The notes: generated by a model from the sequence alone, not told the origin. 64,000 nucleotides of DNA from an uncultured Coriobacteriaceae bacterium (GCA_949294735.1 CASFII010000006.1:62001-126000), one strand, 5' to 3'. Numbered from the stretch's first letter, positions 30,634 to 39,256 are shown. Translations and numbers: made by a program.

Positions 30634-32571
30634 CTACAGAATTCCAACCAGCGCAACGCATGCAACCGCAAACGCAGCGATGATAATCAACGAACAAACT
30701 ACCACACCAATAGGTGCAACACGCTTTTCGCCAAAGACGTTTTCCATGTACCAGTTGCGAGAAGTGGCTTCACGCGGTTCAGAGAAAGAGCTTTGGAAGA
30801 GACGTGAATCGTTGTCACGACTAACACCTGCCAAATAAATGGGAACCTGGCGACCCTTGCCCGTTCGAGCCAATGGGAAGAGCGCAATGATAACCAAAAT
30901 TGTGCAGAGTGCAGAAAGCATAATGTTGTCTGAGCTCAAGTCGCGACCACCAGAGGTGTAAACGCTGTGAACATATGGTTCCACCATATACTGGCTGATT
31001 GCGCCTAAGGCTACACAGCAGATGATGACCAGGAGCACCATCAACAGCATTGACATCCATTCGCTTAAGTGAACAGACTTTTCAACGTTCTTTGGTTGAC
31101 CGGCAATACCAGCAAGTTTGCCAAGCCATTTGCCCCAGAACATAAACGTAGCTGCTGAACCAAAGCCAAGAATAATGATTAAAGCAACCTGGTTTGTTTC
31201 CGTGAAGGATACGAGCGTAGCCCATTTTGCAAGCAACATACCGAACGGAGCAATGAACATGCACATAATGCCCAGCATCATAAAGCGGGCCAAGATGGGC
31301 ATACGATCAAACAGAAGATCCATGTCTTCGATGTTGCGGCTGCCGATGTGATGTTCGGCGGTACCAACGCAAAGGAAGAGCAAGCTCTTGGCAACAGCAT
31401 GGAAGAGGATGAGCAGACATGCAGCCCAAACAGCTTCAGCAGTACCAACGCCTGCACAGGCAGTAATCAAACCGAGGTTTGCGATGGTTGAATATGCAAG
31501 AACACGCTTTGCGTTCGTCTGTGAAATAGCCAGGAAAGAGCAAAGCATAAACGTGATGCCACCAACAAGAATAACCATCGTAGCTGGGATTGGGCAAACA
31601 AGCAGAACAGGAGCAAGTTTTACCAGCATAAATACGCCAGCTTTAACCATGGTCGAAGAGTGGAGCAAAGCACTGGTAGGCGTGGGAGCAACCATAGCGC
31701 CCAATAACCACGTATGGAAAGGCATCTGAGCGGCCTTGGTAATGCCCGCAAACGCAAGTGCCGTAACAGGCAGTACCACCAAGGTAGGAGCAGTAACGCC
31801 AAGTGCTAAGAACTCGAGGAAGTCAAGGGTTCCCAGATTGATGGCACATACATATAAGGCAACCAGAAAACCAATGCCACCTGCCAGGTTCATAATAATC
31901 TGACGGAACGCGTTGTTAATGGCTTCGTCTGTTTTCGTGTACCCAATCAGCAGGAACGAGCACAAGGTGGTTACTTCCCAACCAGTGAAGAGCCACAACA
32001 GATTATTCGAGAACACGATTACATACATGGCTGAAAGGAAGATGAACATCAGCGCGAAGAAGGTAGGACGACGATCCTTAGCTCCCTCGGGCTCATGTGC
32101 TTGGAAATCTTCCATGTAGCCCAATGCATATACGCAGATACCAGAACCCACCACACCAATAATGAGGGTCATCAAAAGTGAAAGCGAGTCGAAGTACAAG
32201 CCGTATTCAACATGAATACCATGGGCAAACATGAACTCGAATATCAGCGAACCAACTACTTGAACAATAGCAAGTAGTGTAGCTAATACGTTCTTATAGC
32301 GAATGCCATAAGCCAGAATAACAGCTGCAACAATGATGCTGACCACCGTGCATACGCCATCTACAATGGTTGAGGAAAATTCCTGCAACACCCAAGGCGC
32401 ACCCATGTTTGTCATCGCGAACACCACGCTGACAAGGCCAATGATAACCGCCGAAGCAATCACCACCACATTGCGCACCATGTTGTTCCGAGCTACCGCT
32501 AAGACTAAAGCAGCCACAAGCGGGAACACGATGAGAAAGCCCATCATTGACAAAGGCTCGAATATAGCCAC
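30634..32571 (-). CDS. echA: Ech hydrogenase subunit A: Mrp/NuoL-type ion-translocating membrane subunit
   Basis: The 645-residue antiporter-like subunit has about 16 helices, with the Proton_antipo_M core (FFALMFIFLSAMYVIVFSNN, WLFTGWEVTTLCSFLLIGY, TKAAQMPFHTWLLGAM, TSALLHSSTMVKAGV). The Lys of PFHTWL and the Glu of GWEVTT are the expected ion-path residues. The start is the GTG at 32571, 7 bases after AAAGGAG; the frame upstream (to 32631) covers a palindromic leader and is not protein-like. It is the first gene of echABCDEF, the same order as the classic archaeal ech operon. Confidence 0.94.
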   Translation of the reverse strand: MAIFEPLSMMGFLIVFPLVAALVLAVARNNMVRNVVVIASAVIIGLVSVVFAMTNMGAPWVLQEFSSTIVDGVCTVVSIIVAAVILAYGIRYKNVLATLLAIVQVVGSLIFEFMFAHGIHVEYGLYFDSLSLLMTLIIGVVGSGICVYALGYMEDFQAHEPEGAKDRRPTFFALMFIFLSAMYVIVFSNNLLWLFTGWEVTTLCSFLLIGYTKTDEAINNAFRQIIMNLAGGIGFLVALYVCAINLGTLDFLEFLALGVTAPTLVVLPVTALAFAGITKAAQMPFHTWLLGAMVAPTPTSALLHSSTMVKAGVFMLVKLAPVLLVCPIPATMVILVGGITFMLCSFLAISQTNAKRVLAYSTIANLGLITACAGVGTAEAVWAACLLILFHAVAKSLLFLCVGTAEHHIGSRNIEDMDLLFDRMPILARFMMLGIMCMFIAPFGMLLAKWATLVSFTETNQVALIIILGFGSAATFMFWGKWLGKLAGIAGQPKNVEKSVHLSEWMSMLLMVLLVIICCVALGAISQYMVEPYVHSVYTSGGRDLSSDNIMLSALCTILVIIALFPLARTGKGRQVPIYLAGVSRDNDSRLFQSSFSEPREATSRNWYMENVFGEKRVAPIGVVVCSLIIIAAFAVACVALVGIL

Positions 32572-32596
32572 AGAGCTTCTCCTTTCAAACAGAACG

Positions 32597-32613
32597 AGGC
32601 GGACCGTCCGCCT
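32597..32613. promoter_or_regulatory. 17-bp GC-rich palindrome in the echA leader
   Basis: AGGCGGACCGTCCGCCT is perfectly palindromic (8-1-8). It lies 12 bases upstream of the AAAGGAG ribosome site of echA. It could be a repressor site or a leader hairpin affecting translation. No T-tract follows. Confidence 0.5.
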
Positions 32614-32668
32614 TCTGGAGTACTTTACCAAACTGAACCACTAGGGCTTGTATGGCTCTGTGTGACGG

Positions 32669-32737
32669 GTCAATATTTCGATAAACGGTACTAAAAGACT
32701 AACAAACCAAAGATATTGACGCCCGAATCACCGTTTA
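32669..32737. promoter_or_regulatory. Two interleaved perfect 8-bp inverted repeats upstream of ech
   Basis: GTCAATAT (32669-32676), TAAACGGT (32682-32689), ATATTGAC (32713-32720) and ACCGTTTA (32730-32737) occur in the order A-B-A'-B', where A pairs with A' and B with B'. This is pseudoknot topology if transcribed, or two sets of operator half-sites if it acts as DNA. It is about 100-165 bases upstream of echA. Confidence 0.45.
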
Positions 32738-32786
32738 CCGTCAAATTATGCCAAAAAGAAATCTATGCGCAAGGGTATAAATTCTT

Positions 32787-32816
32787 CAAAAAAAGCCCTT
32801 GAACAGGGCTTTTTAA
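32787..32816 (-). terminator. Terminator of ackA (bidirectional form)
   Basis: AAAGCCCT (from 32792) and AGGGCTTT (to about 32813) flank a short loop, with T-tracts in both directions. It lies about 70 bases after the ackA stop read leftward and separates ackA from the ech operon. Confidence 0.85.
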
Positions 32817-32886
32817 TAAACAGCTTCTATTTTGCTAAAGGATATATCTATCGCTAGCAATAAATAAGGCTAATTACTAGTATGTC

Positions 32887-34083
32887 CTAATCGCAATGAA
32901 TAAGGTCATAGGTATCTTTAGCAATAGCATATTCTTCGTCAGTAGGAATCATTAAGACTTCAACACGGGACGCATCTGAAGAAATGATTGATTCACCGTG
33001 AGCTTCCTCATTTAATGTGGGATCAATTTCGACACCGAGTGCTTCCCAACCCTTAAACACGTCTTCACGGAGATTAGTTTGGTGCTCCCCTACGCCTGCT
33101 GTAAAGACAATTACGTCAACACCGCCCATGACTCCCATGTACTGACCAATATACTTTCGTACAGAATAGACCAACATGTCATAGGCAAGTTGAGCACGCT
33201 CATCTCCGGCATTCATAGCTTCAGTGATGTCACGCATGTCTCCGCTAATACCTGATATACCCAAAAGTCCAGACTGCTTGTTGAGAAAATTATTCATTTC
33301 CTGAGGAGTAACACCATCGTGTTGCATCCAGTACGTAAGAATCGAAGGGTCGATACCGCCACAACGAGTAGCCATCATAAGACCATCCAGAGGCGTTAAA
33401 CCCATTGAGGTGTCGACAGCAATTCCACCTTGAATGGCGCTCATGGAACAACCACCACCCAAATGGCAGGTGATAATTTTAAGATTCTCTATTGGCTTAC
33501 CTAAAAAGTCCGCAGCTCGCTGAGCAACGTAACGGTGCGATGTGCCGTGAGCACCATATTTACGAATAGCATGCTTTTCGTAAATGTCATATGGAATAGG
33601 ATAGAGATAAGCCTTCGGAGGCAACGTATAAAAATAAGCACTGTCAAAAACCGTCACCATAGGCTTTCCAGGCATGCCCTTTTGACAAGCACGAATGCCC
33701 ATAATGGCCGCTTTATTATGTAAAGGAGCTAGTTCGGCTAGTTCATCAATTTTTCGAATAACTTCTTCGTCAACTATAACCGAACGGTCGAAGTATTTAC
33801 CACCCTGCACGACACGATGTCCAACGGCATCAATTTCATCCAGCGAATCAACCGCTTTCGTAGGACCAGAGGTGAGAGATTTGAGAACTTCGCGCATAGC
33901 GAAATCATGATTTGGCATTTCCACCTTATCGATGTAGGTGTTATCACCTAAACCATATTTATGAAAGGATTCCGACGTGCCAACACGTTCGCAATTCCCT
34001 TTTGCTAAGACTTTGTGTTCCTCGACCGCAATAAGCTGATATTTAAGCGACGAAGAACCTGCATTAATAACTAAGACGTTCAT
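32887..34083 (-). CDS. ackA: Acetate kinase
   Basis: AckA makes ATP from acetyl phosphate (or the reverse). The 398-residue protein has the ASKHA signatures: NAGSSSLKYQL at the N-terminus (residues 6-16), GHRVVQGG, AHGTSHRYV, HLGGGCSM and the FTAGVGEH segment. The ATG at 34083 follows AAAGGGA; the frame extends upstream but the fold begins here. No pta gene is adjacent, so its acetyl phosphate source is elsewhere. It lies 43 bases after the HIT gene and has its own terminator. Confidence 0.96.
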   Translation of the reverse strand: MNVLVINAGSSSLKYQLIAVEEHKVLAKGNCERVGTSESFHKYGLGDNTYIDKVEMPNHDFAMREVLKSLTSGPTKAVDSLDEIDAVGHRVVQGGKYFDRSVIVDEEVIRKIDELAELAPLHNKAAIMGIRACQKGMPGKPMVTVFDSAYFYTLPPKAYLYPIPYDIYEKHAIRKYGAHGTSHRYVAQRAADFLGKPIENLKIITCHLGGGCSMSAIQGGIAVDTSMGLTPLDGLMMATRCGGIDPSILTYWMQHDGVTPQEMNNFLNKQSGLLGISGISGDMRDITEAMNAGDERAQLAYDMLVYSVRKYIGQYMGVMGGVDVIVFTAGVGEHQTNLREDVFKGWEALGVEIDPTLNEEAHGESIISSDASRVEVLMIPTDEEYAIAKDTYDLIHCD

Positions 34084-34126
34084 GATGTATCCCTTTCTAG
34101 TAGACGTATCAAGGGATTTTAACAAA

Positions 34127-34477
34127 TTACAAAGCGGGACTACCGTCGTTCATCTGACCTCCACCCAATACGTGGACGTGAAGATGATGAACACTCTGGC
34201 AAGCGTCGTCGTTTGTATTAACGATTACACGGAAGCCGGATTCAGAGATGCCTTTAATATCTGCAACCTTCTTAACGGTGTTAAAAAGCTTTCCCAGTTC
34301 TTCATCAGGAACGTCGTCAGCAATGTTGTCGTAATGATTCTTAGGAACAATAAGCGTATGAACAGGCATTTGAGGGTTAACATCTTCAAATGCAAGAAAA
34401 TTTTCGTCTTCAAAAACCTTGGTAGAAGGAATGTCTCCAGCAATAATCTTGCAGAACAAGCAATCCTCTTTATGCAT
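34127..34477 (-). CDS. HIT-family nucleotide hydrolase (HinT-like)
   Basis: A 116-residue histidine-triad protein. The catalytic triad His98-Leu-His100-Val-His102 followed by LGGGQM is intact, with the N-terminal CLFCKIIAGDIPSTKVFEDE typical of HinT, which hydrolyses AMP-lysine and other purine phosphoramidates. The cysteine pair Cys6/Cys9 may bind zinc. It is upstream of ackA by 43 bases and probably cotranscribed. Confidence 0.93.
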   Translation of the reverse strand: MHKEDCLFCKIIAGDIPSTKVFEDENFLAFEDVNPQMPVHTLIVPKNHYDNIADDVPDEELGKLFNTVKKVADIKGISESGFRVIVNTNDDACQSVHHLHVHVLGGGQMNDGSPAL

Positions 34478-34564
34478 TATGTCCCCTTTCAGTTCTTAAC
34501 CTAGAACATGATACAAAGCAATTAGAGATGTCCGCTCTAAATACTGCTGAGCTTAACAAATAGT

Positions 34565-34822
34565 TTACGAAAGAGTCGCGTCGCGTACCCTATCTTCAGG
34601 TTCAGCGGTTAATTCACCCATCAAAACCTCAACCTTTTGTTGCGCATCGTTAAGACGCCCCTGCAAGGCAGAAAGCAAAGCAACACCACGTTCGTAGCTC
34701 TTCAAGCTCTCTTCAAGTTCCAAGGTGTTGCTCTCAAGCACCGCAACAATACTGTCAAGCTCTGACATAGCTTCGCGAAAAGACAACTCTTCAATTGGCT
34801 TTAAGGTATCTACGTTAACCAT
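34565..34822 (-). CDS. xseB: Exodeoxyribonuclease VII small subunit
   Basis: An 85-residue helical hairpin protein (FREAMSELDSIVAVLESNTLELEESLKSYERGVALL), the XseB family signature. With XseA it degrades single-stranded DNA from both ends. ATG at 34822 has AAAGGAG 5 bases upstream; a GTG at 34828 overlaps the xseA stop but has no ribosome spacing. The short C-terminal tail (GELTAEPEDRVRDATLS) is slightly acidic. Confidence 0.93.
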   Translation of the reverse strand: MVNVDTLKPIEELSFREAMSELDSIVAVLESNTLELEESLKSYERGVALLSALQGRLNDAQQKVEVLMGELTAEPEDRVRDATLS

Positions 34823-34824
34823 AA

Positions 34825-36198
34825 TCACTCCTTTAACGTTTCTAAGGAAGTACTAATCTCGCGAACGGTATCAACGGTGCAGTCAAGTTCACCGTCCGAA
34901 AGAGAAACTTGAATAGTTGAACCAACAAAAACATTGTGGACACTCTTCACAATGCTACCCGTTTCGTTACGGGCAATAGCATAACCACGACTTAGTACCG
35001 TTAGCGGCGAAAGGTCGTGTAATCTTGATGCGCCCAAAGAAACCTCAGATCCAAAACGAGGGATTAAGTTCTTTCCTAACCCAAGAAGTTTCGTCCGAGA
35101 AATCTGAACGCTCTGAGCATCCCTAGACAAAGCAGCAGGAAATGCTTGAGTAAACCTATCTTTAAGAGCAGCAAGCTTCAAAGAGTCTGCATGTAAGCAA
35201 TTAGGCAAGGCCTTGCTAAGTCGCTCAGCATTCCAGTCAAGTCCTTGAAATTCAGAGGCAAACAAGTAGCTCGAATCAGCAAACAAGGGTCGCTGAACAA
35301 CAGCGCGTAGATGAAGCGAGTTCTGATCTAAGACGCGACGTGCGGCGAGTTGCATAGTGCGGGCTTTTCTTGAAAGCGCTTCTTTTACCTCTTGCCAAGC
35401 AGGACTCACTGCCATAGCAGCATGCGTGGGCGTTGAGGCTCGTACATCTGCAACCATATCTGCAATACAGGTATCAGGTTCATGCCCAATGCCGGTAACA
35501 ACGGGAACTGGTGCTGCAGCAATAGCTCGAGCCAAGGTTTCGTCATTAAAAGGCATTAAATCTTCGTAAGAACCACCACCACGGACAAGAAGCAGCACTT
35601 CTACCCCTGCAGAAAAAACAGCATCCATAGCCCGAATCATTTCAGTGGGAGCGGTCTTGCCTTCTACCGTTACGCCCGCAAATACAATTTGTGCAGCAGG
35701 AAATCTTCTGCGCATAGTACGTAAAACGTCATGAACAGCGTCACCGCGAGGTGAGGTCACCAAACCAACACGCTCTGGATATAAAGGAAGCGGACGTTTC
35801 CTGGTAGGATCCATTAAGCCTTCAGCTTGAAGCTTCCGGGCTAAGTTCGCTACTTGAAGCCTCAGGTTACCTTCACCAGCAAGCGACAAAGAAAATACGT
35901 CGAAATTCATTCGACCTTTTGCCGCGTAGAGCGTAAACCTACCCGTAAGCTCAACAAGGTTTCCCACTTCCAAACGAACTCCAGAAGCAGTATAGCGATT
36001 ATTCCACATCATACAGGGCAAAGCAGACTGCTTGTCTTTTACTGTGAAATATACTGCCTTATAACCTGGCTTATTCGAAAGCTCTGAAACTTCACCAATC
36101 AGTCGAACCGTTACGCCTTCCAAGGCACCTTTGGCAAGAGCCAAAGCTGCCGTAACGGATAAGGCTTCTTGTTTTTCTTGTTCAACAGCTACTGTCAT
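34825..36198 (-). CDS. xseA: Exodeoxyribonuclease VII large subunit
   Basis: The 457-residue catalytic subunit. The N-terminal OB fold (residues about 15-120, VTVRLIGEVSELSNKPGYKAVYFTVKD) is followed by the exonuclease VII domain with VGLVTSPRGDAVHDVLRTMRRR-type sequence (about 144-165), LLVRGGGSYEDLMPFNDE and GIGHEPDTCIADMVADVRASTPTHAA. Its stop lies within the xseB start region, giving the usual xseAB pair. Next upstream is the YugP-like peptidase gene, 26 bases away. Confidence 0.95.
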   Translation of the reverse strand: MTVAVEQEKQEALSVTAALALAKGALEGVTVRLIGEVSELSNKPGYKAVYFTVKDKQSALPCMMWNNRYTASGVRLEVGNLVELTGRFTLYAAKGRMNFDVFSLSLAGEGNLRLQVANLARKLQAEGLMDPTRKRPLPLYPERVGLVTSPRGDAVHDVLRTMRRRFPAAQIVFAGVTVEGKTAPTEMIRAMDAVFSAGVEVLLLVRGGGSYEDLMPFNDETLARAIAAAPVPVVTGIGHEPDTCIADMVADVRASTPTHAAMAVSPAWQEVKEALSRKARTMQLAARRVLDQNSLHLRAVVQRPLFADSSYLFASEFQGLDWNAERLSKALPNCLHADSLKLAALKDRFTQAFPAALSRDAQSVQISRTKLLGLGKNLIPRFGSEVSLGASRLHDLSPLTVLSRGYAIARNETGSIVKSVHNVFVGSTIQVSLSDGELDCTVDTVREISTSLETLKE

Positions 36199-36224
36199 TA
36201 GGTACCACTTAGCGTGAAAAGCTC

Positions 36225-36890
36225 TTAGTCACGTTGCTGACCCAACAGCCATAAAAGCTGAAGAATAGAAGTAAGAGCAGCCGCTACATACGTAAGGGCG
36301 CACGCTCGCAGTACCGAAAAAGCACCCTTTTGCTCTTCTTGCGGCAAAGCAATAGTGTCCATATAGGTCATAGCGCGACGACTAGCATTGAATTCAACCG
36401 GAAGCGTAACAACCTGGAACAGAACTACACAGGCATACATAATGATTGCAAGGGTTTGTAGCTGCATCAACTGCATTGCAATACCTATAAGAAGCAAAAA
36501 CATCCAGGCATTGGAAGCAAAATTAACGACAGGAACTAACGACCCGCGAATCTTCATTGGTTCATATCCCTCTGCATACTGACATGCATGACCAACCTCA
36601 TGACATGCAGTAGCTGTTGCAGTGATGCTGGAGCCATGATAGGCCTCTGGAGAAAGCGTAATTGAATTCGTGCGAGGATCGAAGAAATCTTGTCCCTTAC
36701 CACCGCACTGTACTGCAACGTTCGAAATGCCGTAATATGCCAGCATTTGGCGCGCTGCTTCAGCGCCAGTCAAGCCATTCGATACGCCCCTTCGAGAGTA
36801 TTTCGAAAGCTGTGAATTAACGTAACCAGTTGCACCCATGCCAATAATGAGTGTCACAATGATAAGCATGAGGTAACTACCACTAATCAT
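36225..36890 (-). CDS. Zinc metallopeptidase of the YugP family (Zn_peptidase_2)
   Basis: A 221-residue membrane protein with a first helix (residues 5-22), the zinc motif His97-Glu98-x-x-His101 in CHEVGHACQ, and two or three helices after residue 118. The segment NSITLSPEAYHGSSITATATA before the HExxH is typical of YugP proteins. The role is unknown; family members are assumed to degrade membrane or misfolded proteins. A -10 TATAAT (leftward) and a LexA-like box lie about 50-70 bases upstream, so DNA damage might induce it together with xseAB. Confidence 0.88.
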   Translation of the reverse strand: MISGSYLMLIIVTLIIGMGATGYVNSQLSKYSRRGVSNGLTGAEAARQMLAYYGISNVAVQCGGKGQDFFDPRTNSITLSPEAYHGSSITATATACHEVGHACQYAEGYEPMKIRGSLVPVVNFASNAWMFLLLIGIAMQLMQLQTLAIIMYACVVLFQVVTLPVEFNASRRAMTYMDTIALPQEEQKGAFSVLRACALTYVAAALTSILQLLWLLGQQRD

Positions 36891-36936
36891 GTATGTCTCC
36901 TTGTTTCTTGTTTCATCTAAGAATTCTAACTCTCTT

Positions 36937-36959
36937 ATTATACAACGAACAAATGTGCG
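36937..36959 (-). promoter_or_regulatory. Promoter with LexA-like box upstream of the YugP-like gene
   Basis: Leftward TATAAT occupies 36937-36942. Immediately upstream lies CGAACAAATGTGCG (plus strand, 36946-36959), which matches the left half of the LexA box and has one mismatch in the core (GAAC-N4-GTGC for GAAC-N4-GTTC). Like the site by lexA, it would sit in the -10/-35 spacer. A clear -35 was not found. Confidence 0.4.
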
Positions 36960-37041
36960 AAATTAATATATTCAATAATCTGTAAGAGAATCGTTGCTCA
37001 AGCTCAATCTACCTTCAAATGCAGGGGACAACATAGCACTC

Positions 37042-38193
37042 TTAACAAACAGAATGGGAAACTACCCTCACTTCCCCGTTTTGAATTACTAAAACAATCT
37101 CACCCATAAGAAGTTGAAGCAATTCCTTACCTACTAGGGCATATCTCCAACCCTTCAAGACATCTATGTCTTCCAAATGTCCGCGCGCAACCGCCACTAA
37201 ATCATTAGTATTAGCAAGAGTTTGCCAGGCAACGTTGTTTTCCTTAGCTCTTAATTTCAAAAGCGCCATCATAAGATCTACCTGCGCGTCAACATTAGGT
37301 TCACTCTTCGAATATCCATTGAGATTAGGATAGTTTTCGGGAGAAACACCAAGACCCTTACCTATTGCCGCTAAAACACTACGAGCATCCTTCGTTGAAA
37401 GATGTTCCTTGATGCCTCGAATCATAAATAGATCATCGAGAGAGGAGGGTTCACGTTTACAAGCTTCAACAATTTGTTCGTCGGAAAGTATCCATTTTCG
37501 TGGTATATCCCTCTTTTGCGCCTCGATTTCACGCCAGGCTGTCACTTCCCTTGCTGCAGAAAGTTGCTTTCTATTAAGCGAAGAAGCGCGCTTCAGTTTT
37601 CTAAACCGCTCGTATACATCGATGTGATAGCGCTTAGGGTCTATAAGCTCTTCGAAATCAGGCGTAAGCCAGGCAAGTCTCCCCTGTTCAAGGAGTTTTT
37701 GGTACATATTGGCGTATAACCGCGGCAGATATAAAACGTCATCAGCCGCATAGGAGAGCTGGGAATTGGAGAGCGGCCTTTTTGACCAATCGGTATAGGA
37801 ATCAGCCTTCTTTAAGGTAAAACCAAGCTCAGAATGGACCAAAGCAGCATAACCAACTTGTTGCGTATACCCCAAAAGTGACGCTGCTATCTGAGTATCA
37901 AAGAGAGGTTTCGGCAAAGAGCCAACTGTTCGATAAAGAATCTCTAAATCCTGACCACCTGCATGAAAAAGTTTTACGATGTTTTCGTTATTTAGCAAAG
38001 GTGCAAGCACCCGTAAATCATCAACAGCGAAGGGGTCTATTAGCGCAACTTCATCTTCCGTTGCCATTTGAATTAGACAAAGTTTTGCGTAATACGTCTT
38101 TTCTCGCAAAAATTCAGTATCGATTGCCAAAACTGGAGAAGAAGAAGCGCGCTTTACGAAAGCACAAAGATCCTCTTGGTTCGCAATATACAC
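37042..38193 (-). CDS. rnd: Ribonuclease D
   Basis: A 3'-5' exoribonuclease in tRNA and stable-RNA maturation. The DEDD exonuclease residues are visible: DTEFLREKTYY (N-terminal Asp, Glu), the Asp in HAGGQDLEIL, and YAADDVLYL. Two HRDC domains follow (about 200-280 and 290-370). The GTG at 38193 lies 5 bases after GGTAGGG; the frame extends upstream as a Phe-rich stretch that is not conserved. The product is about 383 residues, normal for RNase D. Confidence 0.9.
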   Translation of the reverse strand: MYIANQEDLCAFVKRASSSPVLAIDTEFLREKTYYAKLCLIQMATEDEVALIDPFAVDDLRVLAPLLNNENIVKLFHAGGQDLEILYRTVGSLPKPLFDTQIAASLLGYTQQVGYAALVHSELGFTLKKADSYTDWSKRPLSNSQLSYAADDVLYLPRLYANMYQKLLEQGRLAWLTPDFEELIDPKRYHIDVYERFRKLKRASSLNRKQLSAAREVTAWREIEAQKRDIPRKWILSDEQIVEACKREPSSLDDLFMIRGIKEHLSTKDARSVLAAIGKGLGVSPENYPNLNGYSKSEPNVDAQVDLMMALLKLRAKENNVAWQTLANTNDLVAVARGHLEDIDVLKGWRYALVGKELLQLLMGEIVLVIQNGEVRVVSHSVC

Positions 38194-38229
38194 GTAAGCC
38201 CTACCTAAAAAGAAGAAAAGAAAAGCTTT

Positions 38230-38248
38230 CGTGCGCAATTAACGCACG
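38230..38248. promoter_or_regulatory. Inverted repeat between rnd and the diacylglycerol kinase gene
   Basis: CGTGCG and CGCACG enclose CAATTAA as a perfect 6-7-6 repeat in the 119-base divergent gap. It could regulate either direction. The short arms keep confidence low. Confidence 0.3.
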
Positions 38249-38312
38249 TTGTTGTACCATGCCATGATAACAACGAAAACCTCAGCGTTGCAAGAAACCC
38301 AAGGGAGCGTAC

Positions 38313-39218
38313 GTGAGATTACTCATTATCAATAATTTATCTTCAGGCTACGGAGAAGGCGCCATTTACGATTTCGTTCGCAATTTTGTAAGCGACGGAG
38401 ATGAGATCTGCATTCGTTCCTCCGATGGCACCACTGACTTAGGATCTTTCTTACACGACGCAACCGAATTTGACGCGGTAGTGGCGAGCGGCGGCGATGG
38501 AACCGTTGCAACCGTAAGCTATCTTTTAGCTGGTTCTGGTATTCCCATTTTGCCCTTCCCTGCTGGTACCGCCAACCTGCTAACCCTTAACTTGGCTTCA
38601 CCGTCTGAGCCTCACGCCTTAGCGAAAATGGTTCGTGAAGGTCAAACTCTCGACTTTGATTTGGGTGAAATTGAAGTTGAAGGCCATAAGTTTGGTTTTG
38701 GCATCATGGCGGGTGCAGGATATGACGCCATCATCATGCGCGAAGCCTCAGCAGCAAAACGTCTTTGGGGTCCTCTTGCCTACTTTGGCGCAGCTGTTGC
38801 TAATCCTATGCCGCAAAAGTCTCATTTCACCATTGAGCTTGATGGTCAGACTATCGAAAGCGATGGCCTGGGTATTTTGATGGTGAACTTTTCTAAGATT
38901 CAATTTGACATTTCAGTTACCCACAAAAACTCACCACGGGATGGATTCCTTAACGTCGTAGTACTAAAGGGAGAAAATGCATTCCAGCTGATTCCGGCAG
39001 CACTCGCTGGTATTCTTGACCGCGGCGGGGATCATCCAGACAGAGCATCGCTTGAAATCTATGAAGGCAAAGAAGTACGCGTTACCGCCGACCCTCCCAT
39101 GGAAGTTCAATATGACGGCGAACCAACGCTTCTTAACACACCTTTCAGCGCGCGTATCCTTCCTGGAGTAGCCAGATTCTTTGTCTCTGAAGAAGGTATG
39201 GAAGCTTTCGGGGATTAA
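38313..39218 (+). CDS. Diacylglycerol kinase family lipid kinase
   Basis: A 301-residue cytoplasmic lipid kinase of the DagK/YegS fold. The nucleotide loop ASGGDGTVATVSY (about residues 52-64) and PFPAGTANLLTLNL are conserved, and the C-terminal half has the beta-sandwich ending DPPMEVQYDGE. The start is the GTG at 38313, with AAGGGAGCG upstream. Members phosphorylate diacylglycerol or related lipids; the exact substrate is not clear. It is divergent from rnd and convergent with terC. Confidence 0.9.
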   Translation: MRLLIINNLSSGYGEGAIYDFVRNFVSDGDEICIRSSDGTTDLGSFLHDATEFDAVVASGGDGTVATVSYLLAGSGIPILPFPAGTANLLTLNLASPSEPHALAKMVREGQTLDFDLGEIEVEGHKFGFGIMAGAGYDAIIMREASAAKRLWGPLAYFGAAVANPMPQKSHFTIELDGQTIESDGLGILMVNFSKIQFDISVTHKNSPRDGFLNVVVLKGENAFQLIPAALAGILDRGGDHPDRASLEIYEGKEVRVTADPPMEVQYDGEPTLLNTPFSARILPGVARFFVSEEGMEAFGD

Positions 39219-39238
39219 TAACCCCCTGAAAGCTTCCC
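39200..39238 (+). terminator. Long hairpin over the end of the diacylglycerol kinase gene
   Basis: GGAAGCTTTCGGGG (from 39200) pairs with CCCCCTGAAAGCTTCC (to 39237) across the stop codon, with a loop ATTAATAA. A poor T-tract follows, so it may work mainly by structure and serve both converging messages. Confidence 0.65.
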
Positions 39239-39256
39239 TTCGTAAAGGTATTCCTC

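Larger units (their letters stand above)
32572..32886. other. Leader and promoter interval between ackA and the ech operon (no gene)
   Basis: This 315-base gap holds the ackA terminator on the right, a set of two interleaved inverted repeats in the middle (32669-32737) and a 17-bp palindrome just before the echA ribosome site. No clear -35/-10 pair could be assigned. TTGACG read leftward near 32737-32742 could be a -35 element. Confidence 0.55.

Noticed and set aside
32571-32631. Longer start for echA through the palindromic leader
   Set aside because: The extension is Arg-rich and encoded by the palindrome, and the GTG at 32571 has a well-placed AAAGGAG.
34522-34540. TTAGAG-N7-CTCTAA, resembling the MerR palindromes
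   Set aside because: The half-sites match but the spacer is 7 bases in place of 3. MerR proteins need fixed geometry, so it was not added to the set.
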